Source: Cycas panzhihuaensis (lineage: Eukaryota; Cycadophyta). From it: a stretch of 64,000 bases of DNA. The stretch covers positions 23,498,001 through 23,562,000 of the forward strand of contig CM041465.1 in NCBI GenBank assembly GCA_023213395.1, given 5' to 3'. The translations under genes and the position numbers were made by a program. Positions 1 to 10,011 of this stretch are shown one piece after another. The notes beneath the pieces were generated by a model. The model did not search any database. It saw only the letters and a list, made by a program, of their open reading frames with translations, and was not told where the DNA came from. The first letter of the stretch is position 1, and every line of letters begins with the position of its first letter.

Positions 1-1429
1 CTATTTACTCACTTGACCCAACCTGATAGGTAGGACTAGAAAGTGGACCTGATAATAGTGGCTGAGTAGCTCGTCGAAACTCCTATCCCAAACCCTTTAG
101 ACATCCCTATTGACGACTCTCTCCCTGACGAGCCCATCCTAGCCGTTCAGGACTCCCTTCCTCATCTGCTTACTGATAGTGAGTGGTATGGGGACATAGT
201 GCAATACCTCACTTAATAATAGTATTACCCTAATACTAGTGATAAAGTTAGGTCTCATATTCAGGCTACTGCCAGGCAGTACTTCCTTATGGGTGAGGTA
301 TTATACAAGAGGTCCTTCGATGGGATCCTTCTTCACTGTGTCACCCCCAATGAAGCAGACCAAATACTCCGTGAATGCCACAATGACATTTGTGGGGGCC
401 ACTTTGGGGGATAATCCATGGCCCAAAGGATCCTTTGTATGGGGTACTATTAGCCATCCCTATTTAAGGATGCCCATGCTTATGCCCTGAGATGTCAGCG
501 ATGCCAAGAGTATGCCAACATCACCCACCTGCCTTCTGAGGCTCTCCACCCTATTATATCTCCATGGCCCTTCTCCCAATAGGGGTTGGACCTCATTAGA
601 GCCATATCCCCATCCTCTTTGTTGCAACATAAGTTCATCTTGACTACTACAAAGTACTTTACTAAATAGGCAGAAGCCATTCCTTTGACTACTATCCCTA
701 GTAAGGCGATAGCCATCTTCGTCTACCAGCATATCATATGCCGCTTCGAGGTTCCTGATGTCCTGATCATGGATAATAGAACTCATTTTTTGCAATAAGG
801 AGATAGATGAGCTCTGCAATAAATTTAATATTCCTCATAAAACTTCCTCTGCCTACTATCCCCAGGCTAATATCTAGGCTGAATCATTTAACAAAACTCT
901 TATAAATATTCTAAAGAAGACCGTTACATAATCTCAAAGAGATTGGTATCTCTAGCTCCCTTCTGCCCTATGGGCATATTGCATGTCTATCCGTACGACT
1001 ACGGGAATGACTCCCTTCTCCCTAGTCTATGGGACAAAGGTGGTTCTCCCATTGGAAGTGGAGATTCCTTCTCTATGGGTCTCTCTCCGAGGTCTTGTTA
1101 CTGAGGAGTCTATCTGCCATACTCGCCTCTTAGACCTTGAGGCCTTAGATGAGAAACGCTTAGTCGCCTACTGAGCCAACCTCACCTCTAAGGCTAGGGC
1201 ACGAAGGACTTGCAATAAACACCTTCATTCTCATCCTTTACATCCTAGGGACCACGTTCTCAAGCTTGAATACCTCCACAATCGCTTGACTAAATTTAGA
1301 TCCAAATGGGTTAGCCCTTTTGTCATTCTTGAGAGTCTTGGGAATGACGCTTATAGGATCGCCACCCTAAAGGGCCTCGAATTTGACAAGGCTCTTGATG
1401 GGAAATTCCTAAAAAAATTTTATGCATGA
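1..1429 (+). pseudogene. pol remnant of F: RNase H tail and integrase
   Basis: Broken reading frames follow the order seen in A and C. The RNase H-integrase connection comes first. The zinc-binding region follows at about 375-520 (ECHNDICGGHFGG, then RCQRC). The integrase core has its first catalytic Asp in GLDLI (589-591), the second in MDNRT (772-774, where the usual DNGT is changed) and Glu in AESFNK (881-883). The C-terminal part, 983-1174, is open (TGMTPFSLVYGTK). The end aligns with KFLKKFYA and a TGA at 1427-1429. In-frame TAG/TAA codons replace Gln and Trp positions, and there is a frameshift near 790. Integrase would insert element cDNA; this copy cannot be functional. Confidence 0.85.
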
Positions 1430-2187
1430 CTATGTCACTCTTTTCTTTGCACTTTAAAATGAGCCTAATTTACCAACCTAGGTGTGTATCCATTCCTCTT
1501 AATCATGGGTGGAATGGCGGTCTAGGATGGTCTTTCTTACTTCTTTTGGTTTCCTCTCGTGGAACCTCTTACCCTACTTTTTTAGGGGCCCCGTCTTCTT
1601 AATTGGGTGTATTGTCCCTGTCACTCTTGGTCTTGGGTATGTTCCCTAACTAGGATGGTGTGTGGGAGTATCATCACTCCCTTCCTACTTATACTTCCTT
1701 TGCATATCCCGCTATGCTCCCCCGTGGACATGTGTGTTGCCCTACCTCTTAGCCTCACATATGTCTATCGCCACTATGACTACTCATAGTGATCGTGTGA
1801 GTTCCTACTAGGAATATGGCCCTATATGAAAGGAAGTGTGTGTAGCTCAAACAATCCTCTATAATAAACTATGTGATAATCAACCAAAAACATCATAATA
1901 TATAGCTCCTCGTGTATCTGTGCACCTTCATACATATACATAAAAGTAAATATATGTCATTTATCATAATGTATCATCATACATATCAGCATATATCAAT
2001 GGGATGCCAATAGCCCCGTCTATTTATACAAAATCATCATGTGTCATATCATACAAAAGGTATGGTACATCATCTATGGGAAGCCTGAATCCTTGTAAGA
2101 AGGAGTATAATCATGTGGCAATATATGGTGACTCCCTGGAGGTCTAGTGCTTTCCCATGTCAAATCAAAATTGTTGTACCTTACTCA
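1430..2187. other. Noncoding spacer between pol and the antisense gene (F)
   Basis: No credible coding region is seen. The stretch aligns with the spacers of A (18588-19404), B (47821-48483) and C (36074-36803), sharing words such as GAGCCTAA near the pol end and GGGAAGCTGG near the far end. Two genes converge on it: pol from the left and the antisense PMD gene from the right. Confidence 0.6.
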
Positions 2188-3509
2188 CTAGTGCTACCCT
2201 GCTCCTAGGGTATGATCTCTAGGTCTATGTGATCCCTCTCTTGGGGACCACATGCCTCTTATACTACCCCTAAGCCTCTGGGATCTCCCTACCTCGCTCC
2301 CCTCATCCTGAGGCCTCCTCAGGGGTCGTTACCGCCCTGTGAGTATATGTCTTACTCCTCGATGCCATTTGACCCACAAGTTGATTGTATCGTGCCTATA
2401 TACGATCCCTCTCACCCTCCACTCCTCGGAGCCACTCCTCCAACACTATTATCCTCATGTGACTCTTCGCATCACTACCTACTCCTCCCTGAGCCTCTAG
2501 AGCCTAGATCGAGCCTAGTAGAGCATCTCTCTCTGCCCTAGTCATATCCAACTCCCCTTGTAGTCATCCCAATCATGCCTTGTGCTCCTAGGAATCTACC
2601 GCCTACACGTCTCTAGCCCTGACTAAAGGGGCGAATGTCACCGTATGGTCCCGTACCAACCACGACTCCTCTCCTGCCTATATGGGAGGTTGTCCCTCCA
2701 TGTAGACTTGGGGAAATATCTTCCAGACTATCACCTCAACCAACCTCTAGATGTACACCACTCCTATAAATCTAACATGCCACGTGTTAGCACATACATC
2801 CATAAGTACAATAAAGAAATCAAGTAAAACACAACAACTAGATATCTGGTGATCGAAAGACAATGGGAAAAGGTAGTATCTCACCTGTTGGGACTGTCAG
2901 CTCCTTGACTTAGATGATCACCTCCTCCTCAGGTCTTCCACCCGCTGCTGGTACCTCCTCATCCTTTGGTACCACCTCTCTGGCTGCCTAGCCTACTGGG
3001 ACACCTCCACCCTTCTCTGCTGGTGCTATCATTGCCTAGGCTCTCCCCACTTTCCTCAGCTTCTGGACTGGTGTTCAGGAAGCTCCACCTCTCCCTATAG
3101 CCCTTGACAGACCTGCATCTACACCTGCGGCTTGCAATGGCCCTACCTCTCCTCCTACGGTCCCTGATGGACCCACCTCTCCACCTGCTACTCCTGATGG
3201 ACCAGCCCCGTCACCTCCATCGTCATCATCTCCCTCACCAGGGATACCTCCTGCTCCTCCTACCTCATCATCATTATCCCACCTCACCCCTCTATATGGA
3301 TCTGATGTGTAGTCTGCCATGGTGAGGAGGTCTAGTGATGTAGCCTCCACTGAATGCCTGACATATGCCTAGTCCTTGATTTCCCTGAACCGAGTCTACC
3401 ACCTATGGACCATAGGAGCCCATGCTGAAATTGAGTGGGGTCCTCTTAATGGTGCCACTGCTCTAAATTGATCAAAGAACCAACACTATAGTAACATGTT
3501 GTACGATAG
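2188..3509 (-). pseudogene. Antisense plant-mobile-domain gene of F, 5'-truncated
   Basis: Reading leftwards, exon 2 survives from 3509 to 2885. It starts inside the PMD at the segment matching CWFFDQF and continues through SLDLLTMADY into the acidic Gly/Pro-rich tail (GPSG repeats, about 3093-3209). The exon ends at CAG|GTGAG. Intron 2 is 2884-2764 (121 nt, GT...TATAG). Exon 3 starts at 2763 with the RLVEVIVWKIFPQVY-like segment conserved in other copies and extends to about 2188. The promoter, exon 1 and most of the PMD are missing because an LTR abuts at 3510. Several in-frame stops are present. Confidence 0.65.
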
Positions 3510-4394
3510 TGGATGCACGTATACAGGATAGTCGCTAAGCTCAATAGGAATGATGGTAAACAATAGTGATGTTGGAGGTGTGGGCAAGATCCTACAAGCA
3601 AAGAAAGCACCACACAGGGCGCCCCGTGCACCAGAGCGCGAGTTCAGAACCCATGAATGGCACCCAACTACCTTAGAGTAGCCCTCAATCTAGAAGAGAG
3701 AGTTCATACGGGGGAGTAGCCTGGATGGTCTCAAGAGGAAGGTCCTCCCACCCTTGGATGGCTAGAAGGGAAGAAGAAGAATCCTCAAAGGGTTTCCCTA
3801 TGATGAAGGGAAATGAATGTGAATGGAGTAGGCGAAAGCTTATGATGTAAATGAGTCTCTCTTGGTTATTTGGTCAAGGCAAATAGAACCAAGAGAGAGA
3901 GAGAGGCACTTAAGCCAAGTCTTCCTTTAACAACTAAAGGGGCAAAAGGAAAAAAGAATAAATGTTATATATTCAAGTAAACAATGCTAAACGGAATGCA
4001 CTTAAGGCTATGTTTGGGCTGATAGGAAGAGGAAGAGGAAGAGGAAAGGGGGTTCCTATTATGTCCTTTTCCTATATGTGACAAGCATACGACATTTAAA
4101 TGCAGACAACCAATACCATTTACCCTTTTACTTTCTTGTGATCTATTTAGCTAAAGCATAGATTTAAACAAAAGCAAAAGGAAATGGATGATAAAGAGAG
4201 AGATGTACGTACCCGGGAGATATAGCAGCTGACGAGAGACCCCACTTGTACACGATGCACGTCCTCTTACCAATCGATGGATGCATGATCAAGATCAACG
4301 TGAAGGACGGGGGCTTCCTTACCTTCCCCTTGTGAAAGGAAAGCAGGACAAAAAAGAAGCAAATAAGCAAAGGAAAAAAGAGGATAAATCTTAC

Positions 4395-4438
4395 TCGGAT
4401 CCAAACGCCTTTTCCCTTCGCAAAAATTCCACATCAAC
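4395..4438 (-). other. Putative conserved LTR micro-exon (G)
   Basis: On the minus strand a 44-nt segment lies between an acceptor-like TGTATGTGCAG and a donor-like GTAAG. It aligns by position and flanking sites with 42-46-nt segments in the LTRs of A, B and C. Confidence 0.4.
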
Positions 4439-4486
4439 CTGCACATACAAGAGCCTATCCCTTCTAAGAAGGGGCTACGAGAAGAG

Positions 4487-4487
<1 letters not shown>

Positions 4488-4520
<33 letters not shown>
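4488..4520. repeat. (TA)16 microsatellite in the LTR of G
   Basis: A pure TA tract of 33 bp lies just upstream, in LTR orientation, of the putative micro-exon. The homologous site in the LTR 57908-60983 carries about 61 AT units. Confidence 0.95.
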
Positions 4521-4523
<3 letters not shown>

Positions 4524-5585
4524 AGTACATATCAAAATGTATATCAAGTTAGAGAAAATAACTATTGCAAATAACTCCAACTTCCCCCCAAGCAAACACA
4601 CACATCAAGCAAGAAGAAGTGAAGGGAAGCCTCAGGATGGCCAAACCCTCCCCTAGGTTCTCCACACAGCCTTTTAGCATAGCAAGGAAAGGACAAAAAG
4701 TAACTTATGATAGGCAAGAGACATGAGGATAAGTGTAGCAAAGTGTTGAGGACGTATCAAGATAATAGAGTTACTATGGGCAGTGATCTGTCACACCAAC
4801 CTTTCCCAAGACCTTGAAGGGATACTACGCAACGTTGAGGACACTACGAGGGTCCAAATGAGAGGCGTGCAGGACCGAAATTAGTGCAGCAAGGGATGGA
4901 CATGCTAATAATCCAGTGCAGGCCTAAGGTCCACTTCCTCCTAATTAACCCAAGAGAAGCATGGGAGTAGGAGAAGAAAGGTGGGAAGGGGGTTGCCCTT
5001 GGGGAGTAGGCCCAAGTGGGACTAATCCTGCCCTACTCCCTTCACCCAACCTTTATGGATCTTCTCCCACTGCTTCCTTAAGGAAAACTAGCAGGGGAAA
5101 GGTGAAAACCTAGAGATACAAGGCTAAACTCAATGGAAAGAATATCTACTATAGCTAAACAGAAAGAAAGAAAGCAAACACACTTGAAAATGAGTCTAAT
5201 GTTAGAATCACACACAAGAAACTCTAAAAAAAGGGATCTAAATACCTACTAGGCTAAGTCCAAGCTAGGTCTTCCCCTACAACCACTGAAGGAGAAGAGT
5301 TCCTGTAGGGTTTTGTAGGAGGAATCCCTAAAGGCGACCATAAGAGACACTTGTTGGGGCGAATGAGGAAGAGAACCATGCCAAACTTGCTTGAGAATGG
5401 CTAGAGAGGAGCTTCCCACCATGGAGAAAGGCCGTTGCAAGTGGATCCTAGACTAGAGCTATAGGAAACGAAGGCCTGTAGATGCACTTGTGGAAGGAAG
5501 AAAAATAGTGCAGAGACGACAGTAGGAAATGGTTGAGTTAGAGAGCCAAAAAAGATCTAACAGAGGTACAATGTTGATGGTTTTA

Positions 5586-5594
5586 GGATATATA
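5586..5594 (-). promoter_or_regulatory. TATA-like box in the LTR of G
   Basis: TATATATCC on the minus strand, about 690 nt into the LTR and just after GGGTTGGGATGGG. The homologous position carries TATATATCC in C-left and TATTTAAG in B and C-right. This is the likely U3 promoter of gag-pol. Confidence 0.5.
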
Positions 5595-6286
5595 CCCATC
5601 CCAACCCTAAACAAGTAAAGAGGGTGCGAACAGGGATGAGCTGGGTGTGAGGCCACGTGGCAACTCCAAAGAAAAAGTGAGAATTACCATGGCAGTTTTA
5701 AAAAAATAACTTACAACAGTCGCACCATGGTAAACTTCATGGTACTGTAGTAAACTTCATAGTACCTCTACGTTTACAGTGGTGCGGGACCAGAAAGCCA
5801 AAATGGTAATAATTTAGGTTCTGAGAGCCTTAGGAGGTGATGTGGTAGGCCTAAGAGGGGCTACCCACCTCTCCAGGTGGCTAGGACAGTCCAGAAGGCA
5901 TGTGAACAAGGCCAAAAGAAGCATCAAAGGCTAAAGGTCCTGGAAACATCATGGTAAGAGCTCAAAATCAGGGCATGAATGGGTCATACAAATCAAATGA
6001 GGCTTGTGGTGATGTGGAGATAGCATGGAGGGTCGTAAAGTGCCATGGGGATGCCTACCTTGTGGAAAGGTAGATCTCGTTGGGTCGTCATAGGCTCACA
6101 ATATAACAAGAAATATGATCAAGCCAAATGAATGCACAGTGATCATGTAAATGAAGCAAACAATCATGCAATGAGGCAATACTTCTGTCAACCTTTCCAA
6201 AGAAAAAGTACAAATGAAAAGGAAGAAGCATACCTATGCTTACCTAAGTTGACCTTTCCGTATCCATTCTCAGTAGCTAGGAAACA

Positions 6287-6298
6287 TTGCCCCCTTGG
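6287..6298 (-). promoter_or_regulatory. Polypurine tract of G
   Basis: Minus strand CCAAGGGGGCAA directly abuts the TGTTTCC start of the 3' LTR. It would prime plus-strand DNA synthesis. The same purine run precedes every 3' LTR in the window. Confidence 0.75.
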
Positions 6299-6689
6299 TA
6301 GCAGAGCCTCGCTACTTAGAAGCATGGCGTGATGGCAAATGCTGGCAACAAAACTGTCAATAGCACATACATATATATATATAAATCATGATCATAATAG
6401 GAGTCAAGGGTGCCAGCAAGTGTCATGGCAGAACACGTGGATATGAGGACAGGGGTGGAGACAATATAGGGGCTGCCTATGTGCCACCCAGGAATCGACT
6501 AGAAGCTAAGAAGGATGAGGGGGCTACCCCCATCGTAAAAATACAAAAAAAAGGAGCATGATGATGTCAGGTATAAGAGGTAAATGAGAAAACCTGGTAG
6601 TCGCCATAGTTTAACCTCATTAGTGACTAGCTTTCAGAGGTGTGAATGGATTTACAAAGTGATCAGTGTGATGGCTTGAGACTTGGGTG

Positions 6690-7132
6690 ACAGAACGACT
6701 AGGCAAGTCTCAAAGGGGGCCAACAAGAAGAGGGAGGCAACGCTCAAGGATGAGGTAAACGAGGCTGTCCACCTCAGCGTTGAGGGCCCGAGGGATGTGT
6801 TGAATGTCGACAGACTGGAACTTAGACAGCAGGGTTCTGGCGATAGAAGTGAGAGCTCTCAAGTGAGGGCATCACACTTGCTAAACCTGGGTGAGATGGG
6901 ACACCATCACTTAGGAGTCGCAAAGAAGAATAATAGATCCATGATGGAAACAGAGTGCATTAGTAAGGGCTTCGATAATGGCCGTATACTCAGCTTCATT
7001 ATTGATGGCCTTGGGGAGGAAGATTCTGGAGCACAGAAAATCATGTCCAGAAGGACCACGAAGAATCCATATAGCGGCAGAAGGTCCAGGGTTACCACAG
7101 CTTCCACTGTTAGTAAAGATGAAGAGAGTCAT
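6690..7132 (-). pseudogene. Second (archaeal-type) RNase H of G, degenerate
   Basis: The minus-strand frame starts at an ATG at 7132 (MTLFIFTNSGSCGNPGPS), continues with NNEAEYTAIIEALTNA and LLCDS, meets a stop, and goes on in frame with VSHLTQV and HIPRALNAEVDSL. This is the RNase HI fold with the pattern of the extra aRNH of plant Tat elements, distinct from the RNase H inside pol. The first motif reads TNSG where intact copies have TDGG, so the first catalytic Asp is lost here. It lies between the divergent spacer and the polypurine tract. Confidence 0.75.
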
Positions 7133-7335
7133 GGACGAGAGAAAGGAAAATGTCTTGGTAGAGAAAGGGTATAATAATGTAGAAGTCGAGGCAAAAGAGG
7201 CTTATATGGCAAGCAATAAATGGTCGTGAAGGGTAGGAGGACATAACAATAAGGCTACCCAAGGACATGAGCAGGCTATCAGACCATTGGCTGGGAGTGG
7301 ATAGCAAAAGGGCATCCTGGGGTGCCAAAGGTTAC

Positions 7336-7659
7336 TTAAGAAAGCAAAGAATGACTCCAAATGAAGGGAGCATTTCCTTTAGAGACCCCAGAGGCAAGAA
7401 TGGGCTGTAAAAATAAGTCTAGGATGATGAAACAAGCCTGACGATTATAAACTTGGGCATGCATGGGAGCAGCATGTAAAACGAGATAAAAGGGCCCTGC
7501 GAAAATGCATTGATAAGGCATCATGAATGCATCTAAAGGAACGAGTGAAATAAAGGCTACAGGAGCACCACGGGAAACAGGGCCAGAAGGAAATGGTGAT
7601 CGGAGATGAGAAATGATCCAAAAGGCTATCACAAAAGCGAAAACAAAGACAGTGCCCAT
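7336..7659 (-). pseudogene. Conserved uncharacterised ORF upstream of the aRNH (G)
   Basis: A 107-codon open frame on the minus strand starts MGTVFVFAF. Similar frames starting MGT follow the same TATA region in A (21996-22364), C (ATG at 33476) and D (ATG at 62340); E has the same ATGGGCACTTCC. Shared segments include AAPMHAQVYN and ILDLFLQP. It is hydrophobic and matches no family I recognise. It may be an N-terminal extension or leader of the aRNH reading frame, or conserved noncoding sequence that happens to be open. Confidence 0.3.
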
Positions 7660-7670
7660 TGAGGCCCCTG

Positions 7671-7711
7671 CTTATATAAGGAAAATCAATGAAAATGGAA
7701 TTCATTTTCAT
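7671..7711 (+). promoter_or_regulatory. TATA box and start-site palindrome of the antisense gene (G)
   Basis: CTTATATAAGGAAA (7671-7684) is followed after a few bases by a near-perfect 23-bp palindrome (7689-7711) with arms ATGAAAATG and CATTTTCAT. Both are conserved, with changes, in A, B, C, D and E, always upstream of PMD exon 1. The palindrome lies where transcription would be expected to start, about 25-30 nt past the TATA. Confidence 0.55.
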
Positions 7712-7839
7712 GGGCTCCTAAACAAATGCAGAGCCTATTCCTTACGCAGCAGAGCACCACCTGACTTTGGAGGCACATAGGGGAAGATCTGACCATCAGA
7801 TTAGGCCTAGGAGACAACCGTTGGGATCGCAGATATGAG

Positions 7840-10011
7840 ATGGCAAGCGCTTGGCCAGACCTAGTGAGTGGATCTCCAAAACCATAATCCATCTGATGTT
7901 TTAAAGTTTAATGCTTTTTGTAGTTTTTTGTATAGACTTTTGGGCCCCATATGGGCAAAAAAATATCTCCTGGAGTCTAAATTATACCCAGAGAGAAGTG
8001 AGACCAGGGCATTAAGTAGCCCTGGTCCCAATGGACCTGGCTGTGGCCCATAAGGAAAAATATTTTTGGTTTTTGGGGAAGAAAACCTCCCATTTTAGGG
8101 GGGTGGCACTCGCACTATGGCAAAGATTGCGGTGCTGCAATCTTTACCGCGGGGCCCCGATCACTGCGGGACCCAGGTCAAACTCTATGGTATCACGGAG
8201 TTTGACGCGGTGTGAAGGTACAACTATAGGAAAAAGAAAATAGGGCCCTGAGGGACCTCAAATTTTGATTGAGTGAGGTTGGGAAATAGTCTAGAGGATG
8301 AGGGATGATCAGGGGTTAAGTCTGACGTGTTCTATAGCATTTTGCAGGTCGTGATCACGATGGAGAACCATGAGAACATAGGTATGGCGATGCTTAGCTT
8401 CATTGAGATGATGTTGAGAGAGGATAGGGAGATCCTACTGAGATGTGGCCTACTAAAGGTTATGAGGACATATTAGATCAGTGATTACTAGTAGATATAG
8501 TATCACACAGGGACAGGTAGAGATATGTCTTCCACTTACCCCAAGTGGAAGATGTATCAGTGACACTCGGGGATATTAGGAGGATACTAGGAGTACCAGT
8601 GACAGGGAGGCTAGTGACACTAGGAGTGCTGCCCAGTAATAAGGCAACATACAGGGAGGCTACAACGTTCTTCACAGGCTTAGACATATGGGAGAAGCGA
8701 GGGATTCCTCTCAAGAGTACGGTGATATCGGGGGTTCCTTGGGTGAGGAAGCTGATTACATTGTGCATTCTATTCCGGATATCCTGGAAACAAAACTATA
8801 GAGATATATCGAGCGAATGGATGGATGCAGTACACCAGTGTGAGGTAGGAGAGAGGATGGACTAGGCTACCCTCATAGCAGTGAACCTCATCACATAGCC
8901 GGCTGCCATTTGGGTAGCAGGGAGGGTCATACTATCATATAGTATGTTACTACAGTGCTAGTTCTTTGATCACTTTGGAGTAGTGGCACCGATGAGGGAC
9001 CACACCCTATCTCAGAGTGGGCCCCAATGGTACACAGGTGGCAGACTAGGTTGAGAGGGACCGAGGACCAAGCACATGTCCGTCACTTGATGGAGGCCAC
9101 ATCACTAGACCTCCTTACCATGCCAGACTACATAGCAGATCCATATTAAGTGGCAAGGTGGGATAGCGATGACGAGATAGGCGGGGTAGGAGTGCCCCCA
9201 GGAGATGACAAGGGCGGCAATGGAGGTGATTGGGCTAGCCCATCATGACCTATAGGAGACGTAGGTCCATCAAGGATTGCAGGCAAAGAGGTAGGTCCAT
9301 CTGGGGTTACAGGTAGAGAGGCAGGCCCATCAAGAGCTGCAAAAGAGAGTAGGGGTCAAGTGACATGAGCCTGTAGGCTACAGATTGTCAGGGGATCCAG
9401 AGATGTAGCTGCACTAGCTGCAGAGAGGAGGGATGCCCCAGTTGCTAAGGTAGTGGTAGAGGAGGTACCTGAGGAGGAGGAGGAGGTACCTATAGCTGGT
9501 GGAGTTCCCGAGGCAGAGGTAGTCACTTGAGTAGAGGAGCCGGTAGCAGCACCAGGTGAGACATGATCTTCTCCTATTATCATTTGATTGCCAGATGTAT
9601 ATATAGTTTGATTTTTGGTTTGATATGTATATGGACATATACTGATATGTGACATGTTAGATTTGTAAGTATAGAAGACATCCAGAGACTGGTAGAGGCA
9701 GTAGTCTGAGAGATATTCCCTCAGGCCTACGTAGAGGGACAGCCTCCCATCTGGACGGGTGATGAGCCTCGCTTGGCAGGTAGCCACACAGCAGCATTCG
9801 CCCCATTGATAAGGGTGAGAGACATATGGGTAACAGAGTCCCAGGAGTATGAGGTACATACATGATGCTAATAGGTAGAGCTGGACACCACTCGAGCTAA
9901 GAGGGATGCTCTACAAAGTTGGGTACAGGCGTTGGAGGAGCCAGAGGGTATATGGAGAGCCATATCTGGCTAGCAGTAATGGAGGAGAGTCTCTAGGGGA
10001 TGGAGGACCAT
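7840..10011 (+). pseudogene. Antisense plant-mobile-domain gene of G, 3'-truncated
   Basis: Exon 1 (7840-7863) encodes MASAWPDL and ends at a GTGAGT donor. Intron 1 is 7864-8347 (484 nt, ending TTTGCAG). Exon 2 (8348-9555) holds the PMD: VFHLPQVEDVSVTLGDI, then ILGVPVTGR, SGVPWVRKLITL and later SLDLLTM, followed by an acidic Gly-rich tail and a Ser/Thr/Glu-rich segment. It ends CAG|GTGAG. Intron 2 is 9556-9669 (114 nt). Exon 3 starts at 9670 and is cut at about 10011 by the LTR of A. PMD proteins resemble MAIN/MAIL-type nuclear proteins and TE-borne relatives; the function in this element is unknown. Stops (for example TAG at 8473) and frameshifts disable it. Confidence 0.7.
8085..8206 (+). 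repeat. Palindrome cluster in PMD intron 1 (G)
   Basis: Three inverted repeats in a row: a C-run/G-run hairpin (CCTCCC...GGGGGG, about 8085-8104), an arm pair AAAGATTGC/GCAATCTTT (about 8121-8148), and a 30-bp palindrome at 8177-8206 with arms GTCAAACTC and GAGTTTGAC around a central GGTA. The same series occupies intron 1 in A, B, C, D and E. Confidence 0.65.

Larger units (their letters stand above)
1..3509 (+). mobile_element. Element F: 3' fragment of a Tat-like Ty3/gypsy retrotransposon
   Basis: This fragment enters from the left edge in the tail of RNase H, runs through integrase and the 3' spacer, and continues into the antisense PMD gene. It stops abruptly at 3509 inside PMD exon 2, where the terminal TGGATG of an LTR on the opposite strand begins. 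No LTR, aRNH or polypurine tract of F lies in the window. The order pol, spacer, antisense PMD is the same as in elements A, B and C. Confidence 0.85.
3510..6286 (-). repeat. 3' LTR of G (2777 bp)
   Basis: On the minus strand the LTR begins TGTTTCCTAGC at 6286, right after the polypurine tract, and ends ...CGTGCATCCA at 3510. It has the same internal landmarks as the LTRs of C: a CTTAG|GTAAG donor-like site about 45 nt in, a TATATATCC box (5586-5594), a 44-nt putative exon (4395-4438), a TA microsatellite and a GGGAAGGTAAG word. No gene is seen inside. Confidence 0.8.
3510..10011 (-). mobile_element. Element G: minus-strand Tat-like element, 3' part only
   Basis: On the minus strand the visible parts are, from the element's 3' end inward, the LTR 3510-6286, the polypurine tract, the aRNH, a divergent spacer and the antisense PMD gene, which here reads on the plus strand. 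The element is cut at about 10011 inside PMD exon 3, where the U3-less LTR of A starts. Gag and pol are absent. Confidence 0.85.

Noticed and set aside
3104-3325. His/Leu/Pro-rich plus-strand frame (HLHLRL..., RHLHRHHLPH)
   Set aside because: It is the reverse reading of the GPSG/acidic repeats in the antisense PMD exon. The same shadow occurs at 34942-35148 and 20400-20530.
7868-8243. Short plus-strand open frames in the divergent region of G
   Set aside because: They fall in PMD intron 1, are not conserved in other copies and contain the palindromes.
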